Source: Burhinus oedicnemus
Taxonomy: Eukaryota; Chordata; Aves; Charadriiformes; Burhinidae
DNA: 64,000 nt
NCBI GenBank assembly: GCA_008921705.1
Contig: VFFE01008908.1
Span: forward strand, 960,786-1,024,785
Direction of reading: 5' to 3'
Part shown: one piece after another, positions 1 to 12,020 of the stretch
Layout of the letters: every line of letters begins with the position of its first letter
Numbering within the stretch: position 1 is the stretch's first letter
Made by a program: the position numbers and the translations under genes
The notes under the pieces: model-generated
What the model was told of the DNA's origin: nothing
Databases searched by the model: none
The model's input: the letters and a program-made list of their open reading frames with translations, nothing else

Positions 1-703
1 GGTCCAGGGGAATGGCTCTGCCCCCACAGATGCCGTCAGGTTTAGGTACGGTTATGCTAAGTGTAACCAGCTGTAGTAAGTACCCCAGGTTTGTGCCTCC
101 CGCTTCATGGGCTGCAGCTTGCGCTTGCTGCCAGGCTGACTTGCATGAAAATACTGAATTTTTGTTTGTTTTAAAATAAGTGAAAGTCTAAGAAAAGATG
201 CAAGAAGCTTCTGCTAGATCCTTGTTTCTAAGCTAAATGCCGTGGGCTTTTTTTATTGCAGTCATTTAAAAGATCTACGGTAACAGTGTTTAAAAATACA
301 AGTTGTGCTAAATTCTTCCTATAATTGGGCTTTGGAAATTCTGCTTATTTTGGCAGCTTTTTCTAGATAAGGTTTATTAGCTATTAATTTCCCATATTGT
401 GAATCACTTGTCTGATCATTCATCTGTTTTATTTTCTATTTTAATGTGATTATGGCAAACGGGCAATCAATACGCTCTACAGTCTTGACAATTTTGAGCA
501 GCTGAGATCCTGTCGCACACAATTTGACTAATGACAGCACAAAAACTGGGTTTGCGGTTGGATCCAAATTACACTGGGGTTGGACTCACAATAACCGGCA
601 TTACTTAAAGCCTGAAGGGGGTTGCGTGAGTTTGTGCAGCGCTTGGGGGTCTGGGGCAGACCCTCGGCTCCCGCTGATCCCTGGTGCCGTGTCTGTCTTA
701 CAG
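1..703 (+). other. FRMD4B: 3' part of the last FRMD4B intron
   Basis: Non-coding sequence that ends in a pyrimidine-containing acceptor with AG at 702-703. It is AT-rich with no convincing exon, repeat or RNA gene. It is assigned as intron only because a coding exon starts right after the acceptor. The donor lies left of the window. Confidence 0.6.
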
Positions 704-824
704 AGCCTACGCAGAGACAAGCCAGCTGGGTGGCGATGACGAGAGCCGGTTGGAAGAAGACTTGCACAGCAACGAGCAGAGGTTATTCTGGCATGAGGAT
801 TCAAAGCCCGGGACGCTCGTGTAG
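704..824 (+). CDS. FRMD4B: FRMD4B terminal coding exon (partial gene)
   Basis: A 121-base exon follows the acceptor AG at 702-703. It contributes one base to a split codon, then 39 codons and the stop TAG at 822-824. The peptide reads AYAETSQLGGDDESRLEED, continues LHSNEQRLFWHEDS, and ends KPGTLV. FRMD4B (GRSP1) is a FERM-domain scaffold that works with cytohesin-3/GRP1 at the plasma membrane and cell junctions. Only its extreme C-terminus is here, so no domain can be seen. The last residues T-L-V fit a class I PDZ ligand (S/T-X-hydrophobic). The assignment rests on the resemblance of the tail to FRMD4-family C-termini and on position: FRMD4B is the neighbour of LMOD3 in the same orientation in human. 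The paralogue FRMD4A has a similar tail, so synteny is what favours FRMD4B. Confidence 0.75.
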
Positions 825-2273
825 ACCGCCCGCAGCCCCGCATTCGTACCCTTGCACGCCTTGCACAAAATGCTGTGACTCCGAGGCAGATCTCGGGTGG
901 AACTTCTAAAACCGAACGCGAAAAGGAAGCAGGCTGTTTCGCTGGGAAAGGTTAAATTCAGCATTAAGAGGGACTGTAGCAAAATGACAAAGTCTTACCA
1001 CGAATGGCGTTTCTTTCTGAATCCAGATAGCCTACACGAGCAAGGGCAAGCCACAGTTTAATGTATGACTAGATGCAGCACTTGGTTGCAGTATTTATAT
1101 TTAGCGAGCACTTTTTTGGAAGATTGGAAGATGTTGAAGGCAAACCTCAGAGAAAAAAAAATGTGAAAAGGAGACTTATGGAAAAACCAGGAGTTCTAGG
1201 AGCACAATTCTGATGTCTGAAAGAAGAAGAAATGAAAATTTATTCTGCCATGGCTTATGGTGACCTGGAAGGACATTCATAAGCTTATGAAGGATAGATA
1301 CTGTGTGCGTGTGTGAGGCAAAGGGTGACTTAATCAGTATTGGAACACTACTTGAAGGAAGGCTGGATTTTTATTTTTTTTTTTTATTATGGAGGTTTGA
1401 ATGAGTTTATCCATTTTTTTGGGATGTTAAGAGTTTGTTAGCACCACAAGCAAGTTCTGGAAAGAAAAGAATTTGCTGACGCAGTATGTCGTGTAAAACT
1501 ATAGGCAGTTGTGGATTTTTGGAAACAGAAGCAGTAAACTTTGAACTCTTTTCCATGATAAAGTGTAATTAATAACTACCCATTTAATGACCTTTCTATG
1601 GTACAACTTCACTGTGCAGAGGAGTAGGCAAATTTTCACGGTGACCCCCGTTCATCGGGTGACGGTTACGTTTTGCTCTGCCACAGTGAATGGACAATCC
1701 ACAGTGGGGAGCTCCAGCGATCACCCGGCGAACAATTTGATTGTAACGGCCAGTATTTTAAGGTGGATAAAGACACAAACAGCCAAGCGGGTGCCTTAAA
1801 ATGAGGGGCATTAGGATTGTACCGCGAGTCATCTGAACTGCCAGGTGCGTTGCGAAGTCACTAAGTGACAGAACAGCATTTTCCCGAAACCATTTGTGTA
1901 GGAAAAAAAGTGCGACTGCAGTCTTGATCTAAGAGGGATAAACCTACCTCACGTCATCCATCTGTAGGAACAAATTGGCATGGGTTGTCTTGTGTGATTT
2001 CCGACAAGTCGTTTGCATACGGTAAAATCTCTCTTGTTTCTCAGCTGTACTGTGCTTCAGGATTCCATAAGTGGTGCTCTTTTTTTCTTTTATACACAGG
2101 ATTAGTTACTCCTTGTTCATATTGTGAATAGAAAAGTTTCTGATAAACTTTTTTGACGTTTTTTACCAATATTCCAGAGCATGTAATATATACAGAAGAA
2201 CACACTTGTTAAGCTGGTACTTAGTCGTTTGTATTATTAGAGTCGCGATTTGGAATTAAACGAACAAAAACAA

Positions 2274-2279
2274 AATAAA
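2274..2279 (+). terminator. FRMD4B: Possible proximal poly(A) signal of FRMD4B
   Basis: An AATAAA hexamer in an A-rich stretch about 1,450 bases after the stop codon. It may be a secondary cleavage signal or chance in an AT-rich UTR. Confidence 0.3.
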
Positions 2280-2396
2280 AAATAACTTATTTCCTTGTTT
2301 TTGCATATTTGTATAGCCTTCTAGAAATGCAAAAGCTCTTTTTGCTTATTCTTTTACTACTTCTGAATTTTTTAGACCTATTATTTTGTATAGGTC

Positions 2397-2402
2397 AATA
2401 AA
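2397..2402 (+). terminator. FRMD4B: Likely poly(A) signal of FRMD4B
   Basis: AATAAA followed within 20 bases by a GT-containing stretch (AGTGTGCTT), a reasonable downstream element. It lies about 1.57 kb after the stop codon. Sequence beyond it becomes GC-richer, consistent with the end of the transcript. Confidence 0.5.
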
Positions 2403-2420
2403 CTAAAAAGTGTGCTTACC

Positions 2421-5400
2421 AAAACCACTTCAGCATTCCTCCTATTTCTACTTGAGTGCTTGGAAAAGTGCAGTGTGTGTTATCTCAGGGCTTTAAAGTA
2501 AGAGAGGGTAAATCACCGTGTTCTGATGCCTTTTGGCCTGCGGTGTTAGGTTGGGTGCAGAGGGTCAGTGGCCTGGGGGAAGCTTGGCCCAGGGCAGTCC
2601 AGACCCTCCCAAATCATGCCTGAATTTCTGAGGGTGCAAGGGGAGGGAGGAATGGTGCTCGGTGCCTTTCCAGGGGCTTCTCCAGCACAGCTGCCCCAAG
2701 GGAGCCAAGCTGGGCTCATTCAGCATCCCCGTGGGAGACCCGCTATCCCTGGACCTGTTGCCCAGCCTCGGCTCGGCAGTGATGCGCAGACAGAGGTGGC
2801 CTCGTGTTTCTGGAAATGCTTCTTGCTCATCTATCCTCGCACCTGAAAATTGCTGCAGCCTTTCCCGTTTGGAGTGTGGCTCTTGGGTTTGTGTTGCTCA
2901 TCTGCTGGGTCCTCTTTTGAGCTTGTGCCCTCTGAGACACCCACCTTTCAGGAGGAGTGACACGGCTTCTAGATGTACAACTCCTTTTGCACGCTGGTCA
3001 TCAAGCAGTTGAGGTTATTACATCTCACTCATCTCTTCAGAGTTATTTGTCATTTCCTACTTTTTGGGGCATCCGTAAGCTTCACCACCACCATGGAATT
3101 TTATGCTTATTTCCAGGTTGCTGGGGAAAATAGGTATTAAGAAGAACTGCAGATGTGCCCACTAAAAATACTTTTCCATTTCTCCAAGTAGTTTTTGAGG
3201 TTTGTCTCTTGGCAAGTTCTTCATTCGTTGAATCGTGCTTGCTGCTGTTATAAAGCATTGGTGTTTTGAGCAGGAGGCTGAGTGGGTCAAAGTCCAACAC
3301 CTTACCCAGAACTAATGGTATCAGTGTAGGCTGGTGGTTATTTATCAGGACTCTAAAAGCTTTTCATTTAAAAAAGGAAATGAGGTGTGTGCCCCATTTA
3401 AAGTGTTGTTTGCATTCCTTTGTTTTAATGCCGTAGCCACTGAGTTTCATATTGGCTTTTCCGTTAGAGTTCAGGATTTAGCTCAGTCGAACACATCTGT
3501 ATTGGCACAACGCTGGCGCTTGGCCTGACCTCCTGGCTTGGTTGGACAGGACCAGGACAGTTTTGGATGATATTGTTGAGAAGATGGGAATTTGAGGTGG
3601 GTTTGGGTTGAGGATGGTTTTGCTATATTTTGGGGGTATTGGGCATAAAACCTCTAGCACCAGAGCTCAGAGACTGATTGCAGCTTCCAGTAAGCAAGAG
3701 CTCAGCTGCAGAGAGAGGAGCTGGAAGTCGAAGAGCCGGAGCATGGCAAGTGCAGCACTCGTAACCCCTCTTATCGTTCTCCACATGCCTGGCCCTGCTG
3801 GAGTTGGGCTCTTAAAAACTTTTATGAAGGGTGGAGGTACGGAATGAAGAAGGAGGCCCAGAAGAGGAGAGAATAAGAAGATCCAACTTCTTCCTCAGAC
3901 GTTGCCTGGGGCAGGTACCAAAGGGCTGGGATTGGTCTTGGGTGGCAAGGGGAAGGAGAGGGGAGGACACAGCGTCCCCATGGGACCCCTGCCCGTCGTC
4001 CACAAGGGAGCTGGCAATGCTGTGCCGCTTGTGCAACACCTGATTTTTGCCAGTTGTTCCCCAGGACCCCTTAACTTTGCCTTTTGCAGACCTCCAGCCT
4101 GCTTTGTTGCACTGCATTTCTGGAGCGACGTTTTGATGCACGTGCATGGCTCTTCACAGCGACCAGGTCTGGGTAATGCAGCTGAAGAGGGAATAAAGAC
4201 ATACTTGTAATTATTACGGTATTTGTTCCCGGCTGAAATACAAATTACCCGTGCTTGCTTTGAATTGCTACCTCATCTGTGCTTTCTGCTGTTTAACCAC
4301 AGCCCTTCCTCACCAGGATTAGTGAGGACATCTAGTGACTGACCAGCAGCATTGAAGAGCCTGCCTGCCACTCGCACTCCTCCGAGATCCTTCCTGCCTC
4401 TTCCAGTTTGAAGAAATATTTAGAGATTCTTATTTGGTATGATCGAGAACAAAGCCAAGAGGTGAACAACGTGAAACGCCAATGTAAAACACCCACAGAC
4501 CCACAGGGTTTGATTTTACGGTGTCACAAACGTCTCTTTCTTTGGAAGGTAGAAGATGCTGCTGCTGAGTGTGGAGGGGAAATAAAAACCCACATAAAAC
4601 CATATCTAACAGAGCGTTTCTGAGTGCTTTTTAGTTGGTGGATGAAGAATAAAACCCAGTCCTTGCCAGGAATCCTTAGAAAGGCATTAGGGCACTGTGC
4701 TAAAATAAGCCAGGCCTGATGTTTTTAATTGCTGCCTGCTTTTTCTCTGCTGTTTTGAACAGAAATACTCTGAGATGTGGGAGGACAAACTCCCGTGGGA
4801 GCTGCCACAAACCCTGTGGGAGGCCGGTGTTGGACATTCCTCCGGCACAGGGACTGAGGAGGGACGAGGCTCAGACCCGCAGCCCCCTCCCTTAGCACAG
4901 ACAAATCTTTAAAATCAAAAATCTGTAACGTGTACCCGAGTACACTTACGTGAAACTTGTCGGCCAAGGTGACCCAATACACGATGTGTCTCTTGCAGGT
5001 TTCTGCTGACTTTTCATTTATGCTCTTGGACTTGTTCAGCTTAAATGTGCGCAAGGTTGCGGCAGTGTTTTGCGGCTCCTGGTGGGGGTCAGGAGCCTCC
5101 ACCGTGGCCCAGCCAGTCCCGAAATGTTTGTAGGAGCTCCTAGAAAGGCTGAAGGTTTGCTCCATCTCCTGGGCTTTGGGGATTAATGCAGGAGAGCCGC
5201 TTCTACAGGCGGCTTCTGAGCCTGGGGAGAAGCTCCCGGTCACTGCGCTTGCCTGGCAGCTTCTGGGTAAGTTCACACCTTTCCTAGGAAGATTTTGGCT
5301 TTCTACACCATTCTTCGATCTCCTTTGTGCTTTTTTTATCATATTTAATAAATTTCTAAGGTAGAAAGCTGAGACCTTCAGCTATAGCAGGGCCTCACAC

Positions 5401-8234
5401 AAATACTGAAATCTATCACGTTAAACCAAAGAGGAGCAAACTTTTGTGTTTATTTAACAGTTATTAAGTTAAGTCAAATTATCTGTTTTCCATGGACTTT
5501 TCTTTTTCCTGGGGATCTTGTGCCAGGGGAAAAACTCTGCGTCCTTAGGAATGTTTTATCTTGTTGGTAACAGAAACTTCCTGGAGTGGTTTTCAAATTA
5601 CTTCTGTCACTTTTTTGCAGCTGTTTGAGATAAATAACAGTGAGGGAGAAAAAAAAAAAAAATCTTATTTTGCAAATGTGTGAAGACATACAGTTCTGTG
5701 TGCTTTTTCTCATTGTGCTGCGCTGGACATCGTGTCTCTCCCTGCAGCTTGCCCTGCTCTTGCCCTTGCTCTTCTCGTGCTGAAGGCACCAGGCTGCTGG
5801 CACCGACTGCAGGGAGAGCCCAGCGTTGTTCCTTGGATCGGTTGGGGATAATCTGACTTTCCAATCAAGTGAAGCAATGAACATGGTATTTGTACGAAGC
5901 AGGGGAAAGGGACCTACAGCTCTGATCTGGGGGCAGCCCACGTTTTCCCATACAATGCAGCCTTCATTAGAATCAAGCAGCATTTGGATTTATGTATTTG
6001 GGTAACTGTATGTATCGGGAAGTTTGCTTTTTCACCAAGCAGTGAGAAAATGGACCTTCATCCATGCTGTGGGGGGAAGGGATGAGATTGCGTATGGCAT
6101 CTGTTCATGTTTCCAGGTATAAGCTTTGTACGATGGATTTTGTGGTGGCTGGTATTTCCAGAACTGGTCCTTCCCGTACCAACAAGTGGTTGGTACTTTG
6201 GAGACTCTGGTCTCTCTCTAAACCTGACCCCGCAGCATTGGGACCTCAGAGCTGATCCCACCCTAGGCCTGGACAGAGGAAGAAGAGGCAATTGTTGTAC
6301 GTTTGCTGTATTGTCATCCACCCTCTTTCCCTCCTGTTTAACTCTCTTCCCCACTTGCCCTGTCCTGTCACAAATTGGCCAAGCGCCCTTGCATGTCAGG
6401 ACAGTGTGTCCACAATGTCTGGTGGAGCTTTCCAAAGAAAATGCTTTCTCCCATTCCCAGCATCATTGTGGAGCCCACACTCCCCGTGGGTAAGGGTGGT
6501 GACACCCTCTCTGAGACACAACCCCCCACCTTGTCTGGCAGGACCTTCCCATTCCCCTCGTAGCTGTTAGACACAGATTCAGGACCACATGGATCATCTC
6601 CCAGGGCAGGATTTATCAAAGACAATTACCCCATGCTCTGATGTAGCAAGTCAAACCTGATGTGATGTTTCCTCCTTGGAAGAAGGGACAGTGCGAGTCG
6701 TGATTAGTGCTGGTAGGCCAGGAGGACACAGATGTCAGGGCCTTCATGAAAGAACAGCCAAAGCTTTACCCAAGAAGCAACTCCTTGTCATCCATCCAAC
6801 TTTGTTATCTGTGTCTGTCCCTCATGAAGGGAATCACCGTAAATCCTTCAGCAAGTCCTTGACTGCAGAGGGATGTGCTGTGTTTCCCAGGGCATCTCCT
6901 GCCCATCTTAAGTGCAGCAGGCATGAGTCTCAATTTATATTTAATCATTAGAGTGTCATCGAAGAGCTGCAGATGGAGAAGAGTTTGCAGCCAGCTGGGG
7001 CTCAGCTGGAGTAACTCTAGAAGAAACCCTTCCACCTGTTCCCGGGCTGAGGTTAGGGAAGGACGTGCCCCGTATGTGCATAACAAAATCACCACGTGGC
7101 CTTGCCGGCATCATCGCCCATGGGCACGTTTTAGTGGCAGGATGATACGAGGTATGGGGCTGTGACAGGTTTGAATGCTATAAAAGAAAGGGACACCCTA
7201 CGTTTAATGTGAAGGGCGACATTGTTTCCCAGAATGACTCCGTTTCTTATCGTATCTGATCTGGCTTGTGCTGAATTCAGCATTTCATATAGACGTGGAG
7301 GCGATTGCTTGTTCCAAAGGTTATGATGATGGCTGTCCCTCCTCCAAGAGTCCTTGGTGTTGTGTCATAACAGTTCTGATTTATCAGTACTGCCATGCGC
7401 CATTTGGAGGGAAACTATAAATTTGGCCGAAAAGGGGAGAGGACATTTTAAAGTTTAATTCTAGCTACCGATTTTAGTGTGAGGCTTTTGTCCCTCCTGA
7501 GGCTCTGCCACGCAAACCCAGAGCACAGATAAATCGTAAGAATAAAGGTAGAGTTAATAGTAAATAACTGCTAAATTGGATATGCAGCCACAGGTGGGTT
7601 CTTATGCCGACTGCGTGGAGAACGAATGTCTCCTCGGAGGGCCGGAGCTCGCCTTTCTGATGCGAAGGATTGAATCTCTGGGCCTGTCTTGCACACAGAT
7701 TTATAATAATAATCCCTCAGCTAATAATGGTCAATATTTGGGTAAATGCCCTGTGTAATGCCCATGGGTAGTGTGCGATTGAGCGCTGCGTCTGCCTGCG
7801 CTGCCTTGTGCTCCGGGCAAGCTGCGGCCATCGGACAGGAGCCAGCGCTGCCCTGGGGCAGCCATGGGTCTCCGTCCTCAGTGGGTCCCTGCCACAGGGG
7901 GTTGGTGTCCTCTTTGAAGGCCGTAACCAGCCTCAGCTCCATCCCAGACCAGGTGAAGCCACATCACGACAGCTCAGGGCACCTTTTGCTTTTGCCCCTT
8001 AGCAAAAAGTCACAGGCAGAGCCGTAGCTCGGTCCCTGAACTCGTGGTCAGACATTCAACACGCCCTCGAGCATCGCCTGCTCCCCATAAAATTGCTCAC
8101 GGTCTCTCGCAGACCCGTTTTCATCCACCACAGGCTGGTTGTCATTTGTTTGGCAACTGTTAGCGCTGAGTTTCAGGAAGATGAGGCAACGAGCCACCAC
8201 CCAGAGATGAAAATGTTTAGGTATTTGGAAGTGC
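2421..8234. other. Intergenic region between FRMD4B and the solo LTR
   Basis: About 5.8 kb with no gene that I can support. Short open frames exist on both strands but lack coding character. The longest is a minus-strand frame at 5342-4725 (205 codons), treated under findings because it reads into a good splice donor. I see no CR1 3' tail, tRNA or tandem array here. Confidence 0.5.
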
Positions 8235-8239
8235 TTTAC

Positions 8240-8948
8240 TGTCCTGGTTTGAGGTAAAACAGGACCAATTTTGTTCAGTAACTTTACTTTTTAGCTAGGC
8301 CTCTTCCAACTGCTGAAATTACCAGCATGTTGTGCAGAAACTGTTGGCTCTCAGAGTGATAAGACCCATGTTTACAGCTGATGCCAAGGGATGGGATGCA
8401 GGGAAGCTCTTGCTTATCCTCATTGCTATCACAGCCAAGGACAGCCAACTTTGTTACTTGCCCCATTGGAGGGTGGGAAGCGGAAAAGCGTAGAGGGGTC
8501 ACCCCTGTGGGGAGGAGCGGACAGGACAGGTGACCCCAAACTGACCAACAGGGTATTCCATCCCATCTGCCTCGTGCTCAGTGTAAAAGCTGAGGGATCA
8601 AAGGGTCAGCCCTCTTTCCTCAATGGTCGGTGTCCGAGGAGGACTCTGTCTGTTCGTCTGCCGATCCTGAATCCAAATCCAGAATCCAGTTCCCGTCCGT
8701 CACTGAGTCCAGCCTGGGACTTCCCCAGTGCCTGCTGGTGATGTGATTGTCATCCTGGGAGCTTGATACGGTTTTGTAGATATTTCATGATTTTCTTTTT
8801 ATTATTAATATTTCATTAAAGTAGTTTAGTTCCTTCTAAACTCTTAAGTCTCTCTTTTTCTCTCTCCTGCCTCCCTTCAAAGCGGAGCAGGAGAGAGAGC
8901 GCATCTGTCGTTCCGCCTGATTGGGCCAATCCGGCCCAAACCACGACA
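8240..8948 (+). mobile_element. Solo LTR of an ERVL-type endogenous retrovirus, 709 bp
   Basis: The element begins TGTCCTGGTTT and ends AAACCACGACA, so it has TG...CA ends with imperfect inverted repeats. It is flanked by an exact 5-bp duplication, TTTAC at 8235-8239 and at 8949-8953. A 5-bp duplication is typical of class III (ERVL) integrations. Inside it are a degenerate TATA-like GTGTAAAAG near 8581 and an ATTAAA at 8815-8820, in the order expected for a + strand LTR. No internal retroviral genes flank it, so it is a solo LTR left by recombination between two LTRs. The promoter-side block shares the pattern TATTCCAT...TGCTCAGT with the LTR in TMF1 intron 1. Family name not assigned. Confidence 0.85.
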
Positions 8949-8953
8949 TTTAC

Positions 8954-9671
8954 CACGGTCACACAAATAACCCGAGCTGGGAAAGTAAAACACCGAGTTA
9001 GCAGGGATGTAACTAGTGCTGAGCGTTTCAGCGTTTTGCCTGTGATTGTGTTATAAATGGGTATCTGGGAGTAGAAACTCCCTCCTGCAGCCGCAGACCT
9101 GCTGCTTTGCAAACGAGCACGGTGCAAAGAGGCGTCGCGTGTCCTCTGGCTGTGCTGCGGGTGCTGCTCGAGCCACGTTAAAACATGGTCGGTAAAGACA
9201 AATCGTACCTATATGGGCTGGGGGGATGGCGGCTGAGGCAGAGCGTTGCTCATTGGCAAGCGAGCACAGAAAACTTGGGCTTTGAGGGTGAAATTTGGAA
9301 TGTGCTTTGGCTCTGAGTGGGGCAGAGGTTTGCCCTGGGTCAGCCCAGACCCCCAGGACCGGCTCCAACTCGGTTGGTGTCATCCCCAACCCCCCCACCA
9401 GTGAAATGTCACTGTCAGTGTTTGTATGTGGAGCTGTCTTCTGCCCCAAACTCATGGGGGTTTGCATCATCTTTTTAAAATGGTTTAAGACATTTGAAAT
9501 GGCTTAGAAATCCATCGGCTAATTACTTCACCCTTCTTGATGCAAACAAAGGCGTACGCATCTGACTCGCCCGTGCTTTTCCCTGCGGGATTGCTTTGGA
9601 TGTGCCAGTGGGGGGGGCAGTACCTGCCCCAGGCTGAAATTTTCTCTCCTTAATTTCTGACGTGACCAAAG
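8954..9671. other. Spacer between the LTR and the CR1 element
   Basis: About 700 bases with no recognisable gene or repeat. It holds a G-run (8 G) near 9610. No feature is supported. Confidence 0.4.
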
Positions 9672-10652
9672 TCCTGTCACAAGTGGGGTTCCCCCGGGAC
9701 TGATACTGTGCCCAATGCTGTTTAATATCTTCATAAGTGATCTGGATGATGGGATCGGGTGTACCCTCATGAAGTTTGCTGATGACACCAAACTGACTGG
9801 GGAAGTGGACACTTGGGAAGGGAAAGCTACCCTGCAGGAAGACCTGGATAGGTTGGAAGAGTGGGCTGACAAGAACCTTCTGAAGTTCAACAAGGACAAG
9901 TGTAAGGTCTTGCACCTGGGAAAACATAATCCAAGAGTGCAGCACAGGCTGGGATCTACCTGGCTGGGGAGCAGCTCTGTGGAAAGGGATCTGGGGGTCC
10001 TGGTGGAAAACAAGCTCAATATGAGTGAAGAGTGTGCTGCAGTGGCAAAGAAAGCCAACAGGATGCTGGGCTGCATCAACAAGGACATCACCAGCAGAGA
10101 GAAAGAAGTCATTATCCAACTTTATTCAGCACTTGTCAGGCCACACCTGGAATACTGTGTTCAGTTTTGGTCCCTGCAATACAAAAAAAGCTGTGGACAG
10201 GCTGGAGAGGGTCCAGAGAAGGGCCACAAAGATGATCAAATGACCGGGAAGCCTGCCATATGAAGAAAGGCTGAGAGAATTGGGTTTGTTCAGCCATGAG
10301 AAAAGAAGGCTTAGGGGAGACCTTGTCACCATGTTCCAGCATTTAAAGGGTGGCTACAAAGAAGATGGATACTCCCTTTTTACAAGGAGTCACATGGAAA
10401 AGGAGAGGGGTAATGGGTACAACTTACTCCTGTGGAGATTCCCATTGGACACAAGAGTAAAATTTTTCACAATGGGAGCAATCAGCCATTGGCATAATCT
10501 CCTGAGGGAAGTGCTGGATTCTCCATCATTGGACACTTTTAAGATTCAGCTGGACAGGGTGCTGGGCCATCTTGTCTAGACCGTGCTTTCGCCAAGACAG
10601 GTTGGACCAGATGATCCTTGAGGTCCCTTCCAACATGGTATTCTATGATTCC
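9672..10652 (+). mobile_element. 5'-truncated CR1 LINE with the end of the reverse transcriptase and the full 3' tail
   Basis: The + strand encodes the C-terminal part of a CR1 reverse transcriptase. The frame from 9715 contains LFNIFISDLDDGIG and the catalytic motif FADDTKL. It runs through to VQFWSLQYKK near 10190, where a run of seven A shifts the frame. The next frame reads VDRLERVQRRATKMIK and meets a TGA at 10241-10243. Coding similarity then resumes (EERLRELGLFSHEKRRLRGD) up to a stop near 10579. The copy ends in the CR1 signature GATCCTTGAGGTCCCTTCC followed by TATTCTATGATTC at about 10640-10652. It is 5' truncated, as most CR1 copies are, and inactive because of the frameshift and the stop. 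Confidence 0.92.
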
Positions 10653-11893
10653 CTCCCATGCTCCCCCTTTGTCTCTACACATTTTAGTGTTTTCTTTGCC
10701 TTGTAATAAGGAATGTGAATGATGACAGAGGTGGTTTCCTACCACGTAGGGAGGACCCAGTGTAGCTGCTCTCAGACTTATATGAAAATGGCAACTCAAA
10801 AAAAAAAAAAAAAAAAAAAAGAAATCACTATGTTCCTTTTCTGGGCCAAATTAGAGGACCCAGGTCCCACTGAACCAGGAGATGCAGCTCCGCTTTCTCC
10901 TCTCAGAGCCAAAGGAAACCAACAGACCCTGATGCGGTGAGATGCAACGATTTGGTGACCACCAGAGCAGGGACAAGGGGCTTGCGCCCCTGTCCCCACT
11001 GCTCCATCCTGTTCCCACATCAGTCACCGCCGTGCCTACTGCTTCACCCAGAGGCTTGACTTTGCGGCTCCCTGCCAGGTGACTTGGGCAAATACCTCGA
11101 AAGTCAGATGTCCTTACTCTATTTAAGCAACAAACTTAATCTGATATATTTATTTCTGTATTGGTTTGGAGGTGTGGTGGGTTGGGTTTTTTTTCCCAAG
11201 ATGATCCCTTATTGTTTTTCCCACAGGGTGTCTCTCTATGATTGCTGTCGTTATTTAGTGGTTGTTATTGTTAAGATCCCATCATCTGACCCTTTATAAT
11301 CCGCATATTGCATTACACTGCATTGCTGGACATACTTGGTGTATGCTACTGTTTGTCAATTTTAGACTGCCCCATCAAGCCTACGAGTTTCTTAAAAGTG
11401 ACGCAAGGTTATGTTACACGAGCACATTCTCCGACTTGTTCCAGTTAATGTCTTGGCACTTGGAAATGCCATGGATTGGTAATAAAGGGAAATAAATATG
11501 TGGGTTTTATAAGCAAAAAAAATGAAAGCCAACATTATAGAAATTGCTCTCAAGCATTTGGCATCAGCATGTGTCCCATCAATTATCGTAAAAATAGAAC
11601 ACATTTTAGGCACTTGAAGCATAGTTTGATGGCCTGCCTCGTGTCAAATGGCGACACAGGAGTTGGCCCCTCTTGGTATTTGAGTTAAAAACTTGTCAAT
11701 CCGTTTGCTTTCAAGAAAGATATGTTGGAATTTTTGTAGAAAATGCACAAATGAGAAAAATCAATGAAGTGAAAGAATCCTGCACAAGAGCCTGTTGGGT
11801 TTCATGCAAGAGTTCATCCATACGTGAGTACCTGCCTTGGAAACAGTGAGCAGTAAGTATGAATTGTTCATTACGGAGGGTAGACCTTTTCTT
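10653..11893. other. Intergenic spacer with a 23-base A tract
   Basis: No gene is supported. A pure A run at 10798-10820 follows a non-repetitive stretch. It could be the tail of an old retroposed sequence, but no duplication or parent transcript is recognisable. The rest is unique-looking, AT-rich sequence. Confidence 0.4.
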
Positions 11894-12020
11894 AGAATCG
11901 TAGAATATCTCAAATTGGAAGGGACTCATAAGGATCATAGAGTCCAACTCCCTGCTCCTCGCGGGACTACCTAAAACTAAACCATATGACTAAGTGCATT
12001 GTCCAGACAATGGGGCTTCT
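11894..12020 (-). mobile_element. CR1 LINE 3'-end fragment, minus strand
   Basis: The + strand reads AGAATCGTAGAATATCTCAA then TTGGAAGGGACTCATAAGG, the reverse complement of the CR1 3' terminus, and continues through CTACCTAAAACTAAACC. Similarity fades after about 12020. It is short, 5' truncated and without coding content. Confidence 0.8.

Larger units (their letters stand above)
825..2420 (+). other. FRMD4B: FRMD4B 3' untranslated region
   Basis: About 1.6 kb without a credible reading frame lies between the FRMD4B stop codon and the AATAAA at 2397-2402. It is AT-rich in its last 400 bases. An earlier AATAAA at 2274-2279 would give a slightly shorter UTR. The limits are inferred from the poly(A) signals; the cleavage site is not directly visible. 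Confidence 0.55.

Noticed and set aside
5474..5983. 169-codon minus-strand open frame
   Set aside because: Contains a phenylalanine run from a poly(A) tract and no protein-like pattern; probably chance.
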